64,000 bases of DNA from NCBI RefSeq assembly GCF_010091945.1, contig NZ_WVIE01000026.1, positions 1 to 64,000 on the forward strand, read 5' to 3'. The notes beneath the pieces were generated by a model. It saw nothing but the letters and a program-made list of their open reading frames with translations, had not been told where the DNA came from and did no database searches. The stretch's first letter is position 1. The number at the start of each line of letters is the position of its first letter. A program made the translations under genes and the position numbers. This stretch comes from Myxacorys almedinensis A (GTDB lineage Bacteria; Cyanobacteriota; Cyanobacteriia; Leptolyngbyales; Leptolyngbyaceae). This document shows, in pieces, positions 56,621 through 64,000 of this stretch.

Positions 56621-56721
56621 CACTCTGAAAACGAGATCATTACCTCTAAAGCGGTACTCGCAAAACGAACTATCTCCCAGGAGGATCGTCATAACGAAGA
56701 GTAGTGATTGAAAGCGAACGT

Positions 56722-57270
56722 ATGAGTGTTTCCTTGGCTCGTCAGATCAGCATCGGACTTGGCGCAGCAATAATTTTTGCCAGTAGTCCTGCTTTCTCAG
56801 CAGAACAAGTTGTGTTGAAGTACAGAGTTTTACGAGAGTCTGTTTCGGTTAGCGAACTGACCACCTTTGCCAACACCGGACAAGCCTCTCCTGACCTGCA
56901 AACCTATTTTCGGCTATCTAGACAAAACCCTGAAGCTGTTCGGCAAACGCTGACCCGGCAAGTCAGTGTTAATCCTGTCCTGCTCGATCGCGTCCTCAAC
57001 AGCCCCCTAGGAAATGGCATCCTCGATCAACTCGGTCAGGCGATTCAGACGCCTAGGGGAGGTGCAGAACGCCAAGCTCTGAGAGCCGCCCTGACGCTTT
57101 CTGCAAGCGATGATGGCAAAGTGTCGATTTTAGAAATTTTGCAGAAGTACCCAACGCAGGAAGTCGTGGTTGATGGCGATCGCGTTGAGGGGACATACCG
57201 TCAGCTTAATCAGCTTGCAGAGCGGTTAAGAAATCCCCTAGGTAATATCCTCAGCCGTATTTTCAGGTAA
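56722..57270 (+). CDS. DUF1400 family exported protein
   Basis: A 182-residue protein from ATG 56722 (a GTG-started frame begins six codons upstream), with a signal peptide (LGAAIIFASSPAFSA). DUF1400 usually forms the N-terminal half of cyanobacterial alpha/beta hydrolases; here it stands alone (VVLKYRVLRESVSVSELTTFANTG, SRQNPEAVRQTLTRQVSVNPVLLDRVLNS, RLNQLAERLRNPLG) with no catalytic triad. It may be a truncated or free-standing form with a structural role. Confidence 0.8.
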   Translation: MSVSLARQISIGLGAAIIFASSPAFSAEQVVLKYRVLRESVSVSELTTFANTGQASPDLQTYFRLSRQNPEAVRQTLTRQVSVNPVLLDRVLNSPLGNGILDQLGQAIQTPRGGAERQALRAALTLSASDDGKVSILEILQKYPTQEVVVDGDRVEGTYRQLNQLAERLRNPLGNILSRIFR

Positions 57271-57319
57271 CTCGCTTTAGCTGACCGACTCTCCCTGAAG
57301 CCTATTTTCACAGAGGGAG

Positions 57320-57379
57320 AGTCTAGCAATCGGAACCATCCACCCATCTACCCATCTACTCAACGTTGACAATCTACTA
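57320..57379. repeat. Intergenic repeat, copy 1
   Basis: The first copy of a repeat shared with 58811-58878. It contains AGTCTAGCAATCGGAACCAT (57320-57339) and ACTCAACGTTGACAATCTACTA (57358-57379), joined by an 18-nt pyrimidine-rich stretch (CCACCCATCTACCCATCT). It lies downstream of the small gene at 57453-57674, which is on the opposite strand. Confidence 0.8.
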
Positions 57380-57452
57380 GGTTGCCTAACTTTGTTGCGT
57401 CTGTTAGAACTCGGTAGAGCGCTAGCGATCGGCTCTAATTTAACGGGCAGGG

Positions 57453-57674
57453 TCAGTATGCCAACGTTTCTAGCGTTTCTTTGAGATAGCTGTGAACTAG
57501 GGCATCCAAATTTAGGGTCTGAAATTGTTCGTCTCCTGTGTGTTCCAATTGCCATCGTTGGAAGCCAGAGCTACCTGCGATCGCGCGCTTCAAGTTTTCC
57601 CAAACGTGAGGCTCACCTGTGAAGGCACGGTTAGCACTGTTGGTAAAGGGGGAGGGGGAGTGAGGAGTTGTCAT
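57453..57674 (-). CDS. Small hypothetical protein
   Basis: A 73-residue protein with no signal or membrane segment: a polar Ser/Pro-rich N terminus, then a helical part (FQRWQLEHTGDEQFQTLNLDALVHSYLKETLETL). It has protein-like composition and is followed by the repeat at 57320-57379. I do not recognise the family. Confidence 0.55.
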   Translation of the reverse strand: MTTPHSPSPFTNSANRAFTGEPHVWENLKRAIAGSSGFQRWQLEHTGDEQFQTLNLDALVHSYLKETLETLAY

Positions 57675-57858
57675 AATGTATCTTAAAATACGTCAGAAAG
57701 AGAAATAACGTCAGAAAGAGCAGCAAAAATTGCAGTCAAGTGCTGAGAAATGCAACGCTAAGATGAGTACGAGTCAGGGCTTGACTTTCTTCTCAGCATA
57801 GCGCGTGGAAGCTAAGCGTCTGTGTCTAGGGCGACATTTGAAATCAAACTGACCAAAA

Positions 57859-58551
57859 TCATACCGACGGGTCGCTAGATGGAGCAGCCCCCTGGGATGG
57901 CTCAGGTGAAATTGCTGAAACCGAGGGTTTGGCAGCAGGTGACAGAGACGAATCTGGAATCATCGGTGGCAAGATCTGATTGACCCGCGCACCAATCACC
58001 GAGAAGTTGTGAGGAATTTGATCTAGCCCAAAAGCAGGAGACGCTGCAAACTCTGCATCAGATGCCAACATCACTCGCAACACGCTAAGCGGCACTTGCA
58101 AAAACAGATTTGCCCCCAAAAACCCGATCGCGGCGACGAGCAACCCGATTCCTCGCAAGCTAGACGAAATTGGCGTTATGTCAGATGCGATCGGGGCGAT
58201 CGTGTAAAGTTGGTTTAACAAGATAGCCATCAATGCGGCTCCGCTCCCGATCCAAATAGGGTTGCGACGTGTCCTAAATAGGGTCAGAAGGCGGCGCTGA
58301 GCATCGGTGAGATGGTCTGGTTTGATCGCAATGACGAGCAGGCTAAAAATATAGAACGGCTGCTGCCACTGCATCCAAATAATGGGTGCAATGCCAAGAA
58401 TAAGAATGATGCCCAACTCAAGCCACGCAGGCAGCACCGGATCACCTGCGGCAAATCCTAGTAAACACAAGAGCAACGATGCTGGAACGGCTGCTACTCC
58501 TGCCACATGAATCCACAGATACGGATCAGACCAGAACGATCGCATAGTCAA
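57859..58551 (-). CDS. Low-complexity-tail membrane protein
   Basis: A 230-residue membrane protein: four to five hydrophobic segments in the first 165 residues (HVAGVAAVPASLLLCLLGFA, LELGIILILGIAPIIW, IGSGAALMAILLNQLYTIA, GLLVAAIGFLGANLFL) and a Ser/Pro/Ala-rich disordered C terminus of about 35 residues. The layout matches the cyanobacterial low-complexity-tail membrane protein family, whose function is not known. It is monocistronic. Confidence 0.82.
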   Translation of the reverse strand: MTMRSFWSDPYLWIHVAGVAAVPASLLLCLLGFAAGDPVLPAWLELGIILILGIAPIIWMQWQQPFYIFSLLVIAIKPDHLTDAQRRLLTLFRTRRNPIWIGSGAALMAILLNQLYTIAPIASDITPISSSLRGIGLLVAAIGFLGANLFLQVPLSVLRVMLASDAEFAASPAFGLDQIPHNFSVIGARVNQILPPMIPDSSLSPAAKPSVSAISPEPSQGAAPSSDPSV

Positions 58552-58883
58552 CGCCTAATGGATGCCATGACTTAGTATAGGACGTTGGGCGATCCTCGGA
58601 TCTTTAGTCTCTTTCGAGTTGGCTCGCGGAAATCGCCATCGAGCAAGTTTCCACCCTTTCAAGCCATCCCCCGACCTTTGCATAGAGGTTTTGTTTTCCT
58701 CTTTTTCGGGAGAGGGGATGGAGATGAATTAGGCAGAGTAGACAAAGGGCTAGTGGTCTGTCAAGTTTGAAATGATGGATTAGGAGTGGATGGGTGGGGG
58801 GTAGATGGATAGTCTAGGAATCGGAACCATTGACTCATGCACCCCTCTACCCCTCAACTCAACGTTGACAATCTACTAAGCTC
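58552..58883. other. Intergenic spacer containing repeat copy 2
   Basis: A 332-bp spacer between two minus-strand genes. Its chlI-like terminators are absent; the main content is G-rich runs (about 58785-58805; GGATGGGTGGGGGG) that could pair with the C-rich middle of the repeat copy, and the repeat at 58811-58878. No gene is called. Confidence 0.5.
58811..58878. repeat. Intergenic repeat, copy 2
   Basis: AGTCTAGGAATCGGAACCAT (58811-58830) and ACTCAACGTTGACAATCTACTA (58857-58878) match copy 1 at 57320-57379, one substitution in the first arm and none in the second. The 26-nt middle is again pyrimidine-rich but longer. It ends 5 bp from the stop of the small gene at 58884-59105, while copy 1 ends 73 bp from its small gene. 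Confidence 0.8.
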
Positions 58884-59105
58884 TTAAGGGTGAGCCATTT
58901 CCTCCGTGCGCTGTTGCTTGAGTTCCTGCAACCGATGGAGGAGCGTCTCGGTTTCTGCTTGCAGGTTTAACAGTTTGGCTTGTTGGTCTGCCTGGTAAAG
59001 CGTTTTCATTTTTTCTAAAGATGTTGCTAACGTTGCAGCCGTGGTGAGGTGAGGGTCGAGAACTGCGCTGTTGCTGAATTGAAGATTTGAAACGTTAGAT
59101 GCCAT
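58884..59105 (-). CDS. Small coiled-coil hypothetical protein
   Basis: A 73-residue protein with a Ser/Thr-rich N terminus and a strong amphipathic helix (about 28-68; LEKMKTLYQADQQAKLLNLQ...). It has the same length as the small protein at 57453-57674 but no clear sequence likeness. It has no signal or membrane segment and no recognised family. Confidence 0.6.
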   Translation of the reverse strand: MASNVSNLQFSNSAVLDPHLTTAATLATSLEKMKTLYQADQQAKLLNLQAETETLLHRLQELKQQRTEEMAHP

Positions 59106-59420
59106 AGGACTTAGTAATTTTTACTTACTCACACCAATAAACTATCTTAACCTGAACTTATGTAAGGAGAGCGCTTTGGCGCACATTTTCGATGACGCAC
59201 TTGCTAGCAGGTTGTTCCGAGGGAATCTAGCTTAGGAAGGAGATTTAAGTTCAATTTGTTCCACTCTAATGAGGCAAGAGTGAGGTAAGCGATGGTGCGA
59301 TCGCGTGGCTCAATGACCCCATTCTGAGTGTTGGCGATCCGCGAGGGGTAGGCACGATGAATCGCAGAGATTCGGAGTAAACTAGGATCTACCTTGTTGC
59401 ACTGTAAGAAATAGACTCCT
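59106..59420. other. Divergent spacer before threonine synthase
   Basis: A 315-bp spacer holding the promoters of the small coiled-coil gene and thrC. I see no hairpin with a T run and no open frame. A GGAAGGAGA at about 59236-59244 has no coding frame behind it. Confidence 0.4.
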
Positions 59421-60530
59421 GTGACCTTAAGCTTGTCTGCATCGGAATCCCCTTCTGAAGCCCTGCCCAGAGTAGCAAATTGGCACGGTTTGATTCACAC
59501 CTATCGGCACTATTTGCCCGTGACCGACCGCACACCGATCGTGACGCTGCACGAAGGGAATACGCCGCTCATTCCTGCCCCTGCGATCGCATCTGAGATC
59601 GGGCGAGGGGTTCAGGTTTTTGTGAAATATGACGGACTCAACCCGACCGGTAGCTTCAAAGATCGGGGCATGACCATGGCAATCACGAAAGCCAAGGAAG
59701 CAGGAGCCAAAGCCGTTATTTGTGCCAGTACTGGAAATACGTCCGCCGCCGCCGCCGCCTATGCTCGACGGGGCGGAATGCGTGCCTATGTGCTGATTCC
59801 AGATGGCTATGTGGCGCTGGGCAAACTGGCGCAGGCGTTGTTGTATGGGGCAGAGGTGCTATCGATTAAGGGAAACTTCGATCGCGCCCTGGAAATTGTG
59901 CGAGAGGTGTCGGAAAACTATCCTGTGACACTGGTAAATTCGGTGAATCCTTACCGCTTAGAAGGGCAGAAAACTGCCGCGTTTGAGGTCGTAGACGTGC
60001 TGGGCGATGCCCCTGATTGGTTGTGCATTCCGGTGGGAAATGCAGGGAATATCAGTGCCTACTGGATGGGGTTTTGTGAATATCACCAGGAAGGGCGGTG
60101 CTCCCATTTGCCGAAAATGATGGGATTTCAGGCGGCGGGGGCGGCTCCTTTGGTGAGCGGCGAAAAGGTGACGCATCCAGAAACCTTGGCGACGGCAATT
60201 CGGATTGGGAATCCGGCGAATTGGCAGCGTGCGATCGCGGTTCAAGAAGCGAGCCGGGGTGAGTTTAATGCAGTGACTGATGATGAGATTATGACGGCAT
60301 ATCGCAAGTTAGCGGCTCACGAAGGCATCTTCTGCGAACCTGCGAGTGCGGCGTCTGTGGCAGGCTTGCTCAAGCACAAGGAGAAGGTTCCGGCGGGGGC
60401 AAAGGTGGTGTGCGTGCTGACTGGAAACGGCTTGAAAGATCCAGATTCAGCGATTAAATTTAGCGAAAACAATTTCAGACAGGGAGTTGAGCCGCACTTA
60501 GAGATCGTCGCGCAGATGATGGGGTTTTAA
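59421..60530 (+). CDS. thrC: Threonine synthase
   Basis: A 369-residue PLP enzyme converting O-phosphohomoserine to threonine. The PLP-lysine motif [11 protein letters not shown] (Lys about 89) and the phosphate-cup region [14 protein letters not shown] are clear, as is the C-terminal glycine loop [12 protein letters not shown]. The ORF starts at GTG with no obvious ribosome-binding site, a weak point of the start choice. It converges with the coiled-coil gene at 60570-61025, and a short hairpin (GGGCT/AGCCC, about 60535-60562) lies between them. Confidence 0.95.
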   Translation: MTLSLSASESPSEALPRVANWHGLIHTYRHYLPVTDRTPIVTLHEGNTPLIPAPAIASEIGRGVQVFVKYDGLNPTGSFKDRGMTMAITKAKEAGAKAVICASTGNTSAAAAAYARRGGMRAYVLIPDGYVALGKLAQALLYGAEVLSIKGNFDRALEIVREVSENYPVTLVNSVNPYRLEGQKTAAFEVVDVLGDAPDWLCIPVGNAGNISAYWMGFCEYHQEGRCSHLPKMMGFQAAGAAPLVSGEKVTHPETLATAIRIGNPANWQRAIAVQEASRGEFNAVTDDEIMTAYRKLAAHEGIFCEPASAASVAGLLKHKEKVPAGAKVVCVLTGNGLKDPDSAIKFSENNFRQGVEPHLEIVAQMMGF

Positions 60531-60569
60531 CCGGGGCTGGTGATGAACTAGCCCGACCTGGATTGCTTG

Positions 60570-61025
60570 TCAGTCCTGGGGGTTTAGCTTCGCCAACATT
60601 TCCACTGCATCCCCTAATGCCATTGAAAGATCTTTGCGGGTTTGGGCGTGGCTGAGTTGCTCGGTTTTGAAGTCGTCTGCTAAGCGATCGCGCTCTGCCC
60701 AGATCTCAATCAGGGTTGCTTTAAGGGCAGCCACCGTATCGAGGTGCTCAATTTTCTGTTCAATGTCTGACCGAAGCGCATCTACGATTCCGTCGGAGGT
60801 GGGCTTTGCGCTCGTCTCTGGTGGCAACGGGCTGGTCGCGGGTTGCGCTGCCACGAGGGGCTGCACCGCCGATTCTGCTTCTGCCCGTCGCTGGTGCGCT
60901 TCGATCTCATAGCGTTTTCGCCAGTTGTCGGCGCTGGCATGAGCCGATGCTTCTGCCTGCTGCGCTTTTTGCAGTTGCCGCTTGAGATCTTGAATTTCGT
61001 TCAACCACTGAACCACATCTGCCAT
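60570..61025 (-). CDS. Hypothetical coiled-coil protein
   Basis: A 151-residue soluble protein. The first ~55 residues form an amphipathic coiled coil (LNEIQDLKRQLQKAQQAEAS...), a Pro/Thr-rich linker follows (about 75-95), and a second helical region (LRSDIEQKIEHLDTVAALKATLIEI) ends the protein. No enzyme motif is present. It lies 77 bp upstream-side of the cytochrome gene in the same orientation and is probably a conserved cyanobacterial protein of unknown role. Confidence 0.7.
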   Translation of the reverse strand: MADVVQWLNEIQDLKRQLQKAQQAEASAHASADNWRKRYEIEAHQRRAEAESAVQPLVAAQPATSPLPPETSAKPTSDGIVDALRSDIEQKIEHLDTVAALKATLIEIWAERDRLADDFKTEQLSHAQTRKDLSMALGDAVEMLAKLNPQD

Positions 61026-61102
61026 TGCCCTATCCTTCTTGCAAGCCTTAGCCCATCAAGATACACCAAGAGTTGCCTGTGGAGGCAAGGCAAGCTAATT
61101 TT

Positions 61103-61447
61103 TCAACGCCAACCGAGGTGAGCTTGTTCTAGCACGTAAGCAGACACCGTTTGAATCTGCTCAGGGGTTAGCCGTTCTTGGTAGGCAGACATGTTGCCTT
61201 TGCCGTGGGTGACAATTTCTGCGATCGCGGCTTCTGTTCCATATCCGTTTTTCTCTAACGCCTTGAGCTTCAGCGTTTTCCCCCGTCGAACGATGTTGCC
61301 TCCGTTGGCATGGCACCCCGCACAGTGCAGGTCAAACAAGGGTGCTCCTCTAGCCGTCTCAGCCCAAACGGGTAGAACAATCACTGCCCACCCAATGAAC
61401 GCGCCTAATACAGCGATCCCAATTTGCTTAATCACGAGTTCCTTCAT
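61103..61447 (-). CDS. Cytochrome c6-like electron carrier
   Basis: A 114-residue exported c-type cytochrome. A signal peptide (IAVLGAFIGWAVIVLPVWA) is followed by the heme site CAGCH, then HANGGNIVRRGKTLKLKAL, the axial Met in KGNMSAYQERLT, and the c6-type end VSAYVLEQAHLGW. It would carry electrons from cytochrome b6f to photosystem I or oxidase in the thylakoid lumen. It may instead belong to the low-potential c6B/c6C-type branch; petJ is not asserted for that reason. Confidence 0.85.
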   Translation of the reverse strand: MKELVIKQIGIAVLGAFIGWAVIVLPVWAETARGAPLFDLHCAGCHANGGNIVRRGKTLKLKALEKNGYGTEAAIAEIVTHGKGNMSAYQERLTPEQIQTVSAYVLEQAHLGWR

Positions 61448-61577
61448 GGTTCAAGCTTTAGTTCAAGTCTTAAGTTCAAGCTCCAGTTCAAACTGTTGGT
61501 CTCTCTTTTGCTCCATCCTCCCACACCCTGCTAATTCGAGGCACAATAACAAATAACGTGAGGAAAAAGGAGTTTTT

Positions 61578-62075
61578 GTGCTGGTCAGAATTGGGATTGC
61601 GATCGCGTGCTTTGCGATCGCGTTTGTCTTAGCAAGCCTGGTGGAGTATTGGATGCATCGCCTGATGCATGTGTCTGAAAAAATCGGAGAACGGCACCGC
61701 GATCACCATCGCCGCAACGAAGGTCAGGGCGTGGTTTGGGAGTTTTTCGACTATATCAAAGGCACGCTCATCATTATGTGCCTGCTGTTCTTTTATTCTC
61801 TCGAAGCTGGGATTGGCTGGTTTTTAGGGGGCATGGTTTATGCAGCGTTTTCGTCTTACGCACACCAACTCCAGCACGAAAATCCGACTAAATGCTTTTG
61901 GATGAAGATGCCGGTGCACTATGTCCATCACAAGTACGGCATGTGGCATCACAATTTTGGTTTAGCGGTGGATTGGTGGGATCACGTTTTTGGAACGTAC
62001 AAAGCAGTGGATTGGCTGAGTGAAAAAGAGTTGAGTCAGCCCGATCGCGGCTATCTAGAGTTGCGCTGGCGATAG
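61578..62075 (+). CDS. Fatty acid hydroxylase / sterol desaturase family membrane enzyme
   Basis: A 165-residue membrane di-iron enzyme. The histidine clusters are EYWMHRLMH, ERHRDHHRR, AHQLQHEN, HYVHHKYGMWHHNFG, and the family end DWWDHVFGTY. AAGGAG lies five bases before the GTG start. The family includes fatty-acid 2-hydroxylases and sterol desaturases; the end motif favours this group over CrtZ carotenoid hydroxylase. The gene 169 bp downstream encodes an Mpo1-like protein, which would act on 2-hydroxy fatty acids. Confidence 0.87.
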   Translation: MLVRIGIAIACFAIAFVLASLVEYWMHRLMHVSEKIGERHRDHHRRNEGQGVVWEFFDYIKGTLIIMCLLFFYSLEAGIGWFLGGMVYAAFSSYAHQLQHENPTKCFWMKMPVHYVHHKYGMWHHNFGLAVDWWDHVFGTYKAVDWLSEKELSQPDRGYLELRWR

Positions 62076-62244
62076 GGAATTTGACATTTGGGAGGGGGGA
62101 TGCTCACGACACGAGGATCGCCCCCTCTTTGTTTGGCGCTCTGTTACAGTCTGCAAACCCGATGTTAAATCTTTCGATCGCTGCGAACTGGGCAAAAAAT
62201 TGCTGTGTTATCGTTCCAAGAACTGATCCGGACTCAGGGAAATC

Positions 62245-62556
62245 ATGACGTACTTTCAAGCAGCAAAAGCCCATTTCATTGCTTCCCATCAGAATCCCAT
62301 CAATCAAGCTCTGCACCATTTGACCAATTTACTTGCGATCGCATCTGTCGTCTATCTATTCATCGATTGGCGAATGACGGTGCTGTGCCTCGTTTTAACC
62401 CAAGTGTTTGCCCTCGGTGGACACGCCGTATTCGAGAAAAACGAGCCTGCTTTTGTGAAATATCCCGGTATTACCATTCTTGCGTCTTTGCAGTGGTCGT
62501 TTGAAAACTGGTTTGGCTTTCGTCAGCTTTGGCAACGTGCTAAAGCCAAAGCTTAA
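62245..62556 (+). CDS. Mpo1-like (DUF962) membrane protein
   Basis: A 103-residue membrane protein with the DUF962 pattern: AHFIASHQNPINQALHHL in the first part and GGHAVFEKNEPAFVKYPG in the second, around two hydrophobic stretches. Yeast Mpo1 is an Fe(II) dioxygenase that cleaves 2-hydroxy fatty acids (alpha-oxidation), and histidines of the type seen here are its metal ligands. Its neighbour is a fatty-acid-hydroxylase-like gene on the same strand. The stop codon TAA (62554-62556) runs into a triple 18-bp repeat. Confidence 0.82.
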   Translation: MTYFQAAKAHFIASHQNPINQALHHLTNLLAIASVVYLFIDWRMTVLCLVLTQVFALGGHAVFEKNEPAFVKYPGITILASLQWSFENWFGFRQLWQRAKAKA

Positions 62557-62608
62557 AGTCTTTACCCGATCCAAAGTCTTTACCCGATTCAAAGCCTTTG
62601 CCCGATCC
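62555..62608 (+). repeat. Three tandem 18-bp repeats
   Basis: Three units of AAAGTCTTTACCCGATCC (62555-62572, 62573-62590, 62591-62608), with substitutions in the second (TTC end) and third (C and G changes). They start in the stop codon of the Mpo1-like gene and lie between it and the amidohydrolase start. Confidence 0.9.
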
Positions 62609-62631
62609 GATGCCCTTTCTACGGAGTTTTT

Positions 62632-64000
62632 ATGTATCAAGGTCTACCTGTTATTGATGCTGACGCTCACAAATTGGAAAATCCCCTTGTCATTCGCGAC
62701 TACATTCCCCCGGAATACCGCGATCGCGTAGGCTTGATCGTGGACAATCTCGGCGATCAACGAATGCGCGTGATTGATTTCAACCCCGAAACCGGACACA
62801 ACGATCTCGTTCGCCTGTTTCCGCAACCCCAAGGGCTGGGCAAAGGAGGGTTCCGCAATCTTCACCCAGAAACCACACTAGGAGCAATTTTCAACGATGT
62901 CCGCGTTGCTCATATGGACGAAGAAGGCGTCGATGTTCAGGTGATTTACGGCACCTGGAACCTCAGCTTCTCTAGCTACCTCGACAAAGACCTTGCGATC
63001 GCGCTTTGCCGCGCTTACAACAATTACATGGCAGACGACTGCCGCAGCCATAGCGATCGCCTCAAGCCGATCGGAGTCCTGCCGTTGCAAGACGTGGAAG
63101 AAGCGGTCAAAGAAATGTATCGCTGCGTCAACGAACTCGGCATGATCGGTGTTTCCGTCGCGCCAAATATCGCCGTTCCTCACCCCAAAGCCCCCGATGC
63201 TTTTCCAGAAATTCGTACCTGCAAAACCATTAGCCATGCCGATTTCGAGCCAATTCTCCGCGCCGCCGTTGATCTAGATATTGCGATCGGGCTACACGGT
63301 GGTCCCGGTTCCTACATGGTCGGCGGGTTGTCAGATCACACCGAAACCTTTGTCCTCAGTCATATCTTTGTGCAGCGCAACCAGCAGCAGCTTGCCCTTG
63401 CCCGCATGGTCTTCGATGGCGTATTCGAGCGATTCCCGACCCTGCGAGTTGGTTTTCTAGAAGGTGGCTGCGGCTGGATTCCCGATCTGGCTCATTCCTT
63501 CCACGAACACTGGGAAAAGCGAATTCGCGACTTTGATCCCAAGCATCCCTATCGCCCCTCGTTGGTTGATTTCACCAAACTGATGATTCAAGAACGGGGC
63601 ATTCACAACAGCAGCAACATCATGACTCAGGCAAAAAACCTGTTCGATCTGATGTGGACAAAGCAGCACGACCCCAGCAAAATTGACGACGCCAGCTTAT
63701 ACGAACACTCTGATCTGCGCCACCGCGACCCGATGGAATACTTCGCACGGGGGCAAATCTTCGCCTCGTTTGAATCCGACGATCCCGCCCCTGCCTACCT
63801 CCACACCGGAATGGGCGAAATGGGCAAGCACATCGCCTGTTTTTCTGGAGACTATGGGCATTGGGATGGTGTGCTGCGTAACTGTGTTGCCTCTGTTGCC
63901 GAAGTGACCGACTACGATCGCGATCACCTCGCCCTACTGTTTGCCGGAAATGCCCTTGCCCTCTACGGCGATCGCTTAAAGAATACGCTCCCTCAAACCC
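62632..64000 (+). CDS. Amidohydrolase-2 family metal-dependent hydrolase (cut by window edge)
   Basis: Open from ATG 62632 to the end of the window, about 456 residues so far and no stop. GGAG (62623-62626) lies five bases before the ATG. The N-terminal metal motif is PVIDADAHKLENP, the central motif DLDIAIGLHGGPG, with FVQRNQQQLALARMVFDGV and RVGFLEGGCGWIPDLAH, and the C-terminal Asp in CFSGDYGHWDG. It belongs to the TIM-barrel amidohydrolase-2 group (decarboxylases and hydrolases of aromatic or cyclic substrates); the substrate is not known. The 3' end lies outside the window. Confidence 0.85.
   Translation, partial: MYQGLPVIDADAHKLENPLVIRDYIPPEYRDRVGLIVDNLGDQRMRVIDFNPETGHNDLVRLFPQPQGLGKGGFRNLHPETTLGAIFNDVRVAHMDEEGVDVQVIYGTWNLSFSSYLDKDLAIALCRAYNNYMADDCRSHSDRLKPIGVLPLQDVEEAVKEMYRCVNELGMIGVSVAPNIAVPHPKAPDAFPEIRTCKTISHADFEPILRAAVDLDIAIGLHGGPGSYMVGGLSDHTETFVLSHIFVQRNQQQLALARMVFDGVFERFPTLRVGFLEGGCGWIPDLAHSFHEHWEKRIRDFDPKHPYRPSLVDFTKLMIQERGIHNSSNIMTQAKNLFDLMWTKQHDPSKIDDASLYEHSDLRHRDPMEYFARGQIFASFESDDPAPAYLHTGMGEMGKHIACFSGDYGHWDGVLRNCVASVAEVTDYDRDHLALLFAGNALALYGDRLKNTLPQT

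Noticed and set aside
59421-59480. Leaderless or frame-shifted start for threonine synthase
   Set aside because: The listed GTG gives a normal N terminus despite the missing ribosome-binding site, so no shift is needed.

Overview
The window is chromosomal DNA from a cyanobacterium, most likely a filamentous or Leptolyngbya-like lineage (lineage is inference). The evidence is the dense scatter of the HIP1 octamer GCGATCGC in genes and spacers, a magnesium-chelatase ChlI for chlorophyll synthesis, a cytochrome c6-like protein, a probable cyanobacteriochrome kinase, a PEP-CTERM protein, and cyanobacterial families of unknown role (DUF3119, DUF3086, DUF928, DUF2808, DUF1400, low-complexity-tail membrane protein). 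I see no rRNA, tRNA, CRISPR array, insertion sequence or prophage. The first and last genes are cut by the window edges.

Layout. 1-5.1 kb: the tail of an unknown gene, a strongly folding spacer, and a stand-alone one-module NRPS (A-MT-PCP-reductase) whose specificity residues resemble the glycine code. 5.6-10.4 kb: an RND efflux adaptor and pump. 10.7-16 kb: penicillin-binding protein 2, a glycosyltransferase, a CNNM/CorC-type membrane protein that lacks its CBS pair, and a tandem universal stress protein. 16-19 kb: a two-gene signalling operon (response regulator-kinase plus PAS kinase). 19-28.3 kb: housekeeping genes (chlI, dapB, gpx, DUF3119-DUF3086-plsY, obgE) with a DUF928 protein, a flavin-type oxidase and a PEP-CTERM protein. 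28.4-36.5 kb: a membrane-anchored class A beta-lactamase-like protein, a decayed gene, trxA, a LOG-family protein, pepA and a lytic transglycosylase. 36.8-40.4 kb: an AhpD-like/cyanobacteriochrome/PAS hybrid histidine kinase and a HigBA module whose toxin is cut by a stop codon. 40.5-44.1 kb: 5-oxoprolinase. 44.1-49.5 kb: a four-gene TonB receptor/ABC operon, probably for heme or another iron chelate, behind a good Fur box. 49.8-56.6 kb: DoxX, a DM13 lipoprotein, a DUF2808 protein, an LpxB-like protein, a zinc dehydrogenase, an unknown exported protein and FtsW. 56.7-64 kb: small conserved proteins, threonine synthase, a cytochrome c6-like protein, an adjacent fatty-acid-hydroxylase-like / Mpo1-like pair, and a truncated amidohydrolase.

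The strongest leads are: the free-standing A-MT-PCP-R enzyme, predicted to make N-methylated aminoacetaldehyde or the alcohol from glycine; the AhpD-like/CBCR fusion kinase, which could join thiol-redox and light sensing; the hydroxylase/Mpo1 pair, which suggests fatty-acid alpha-oxidation; the nonsense-truncated HigB; and the CBS-less CNNM protein. All functional statements come from reading motifs by eye; no database search was run.
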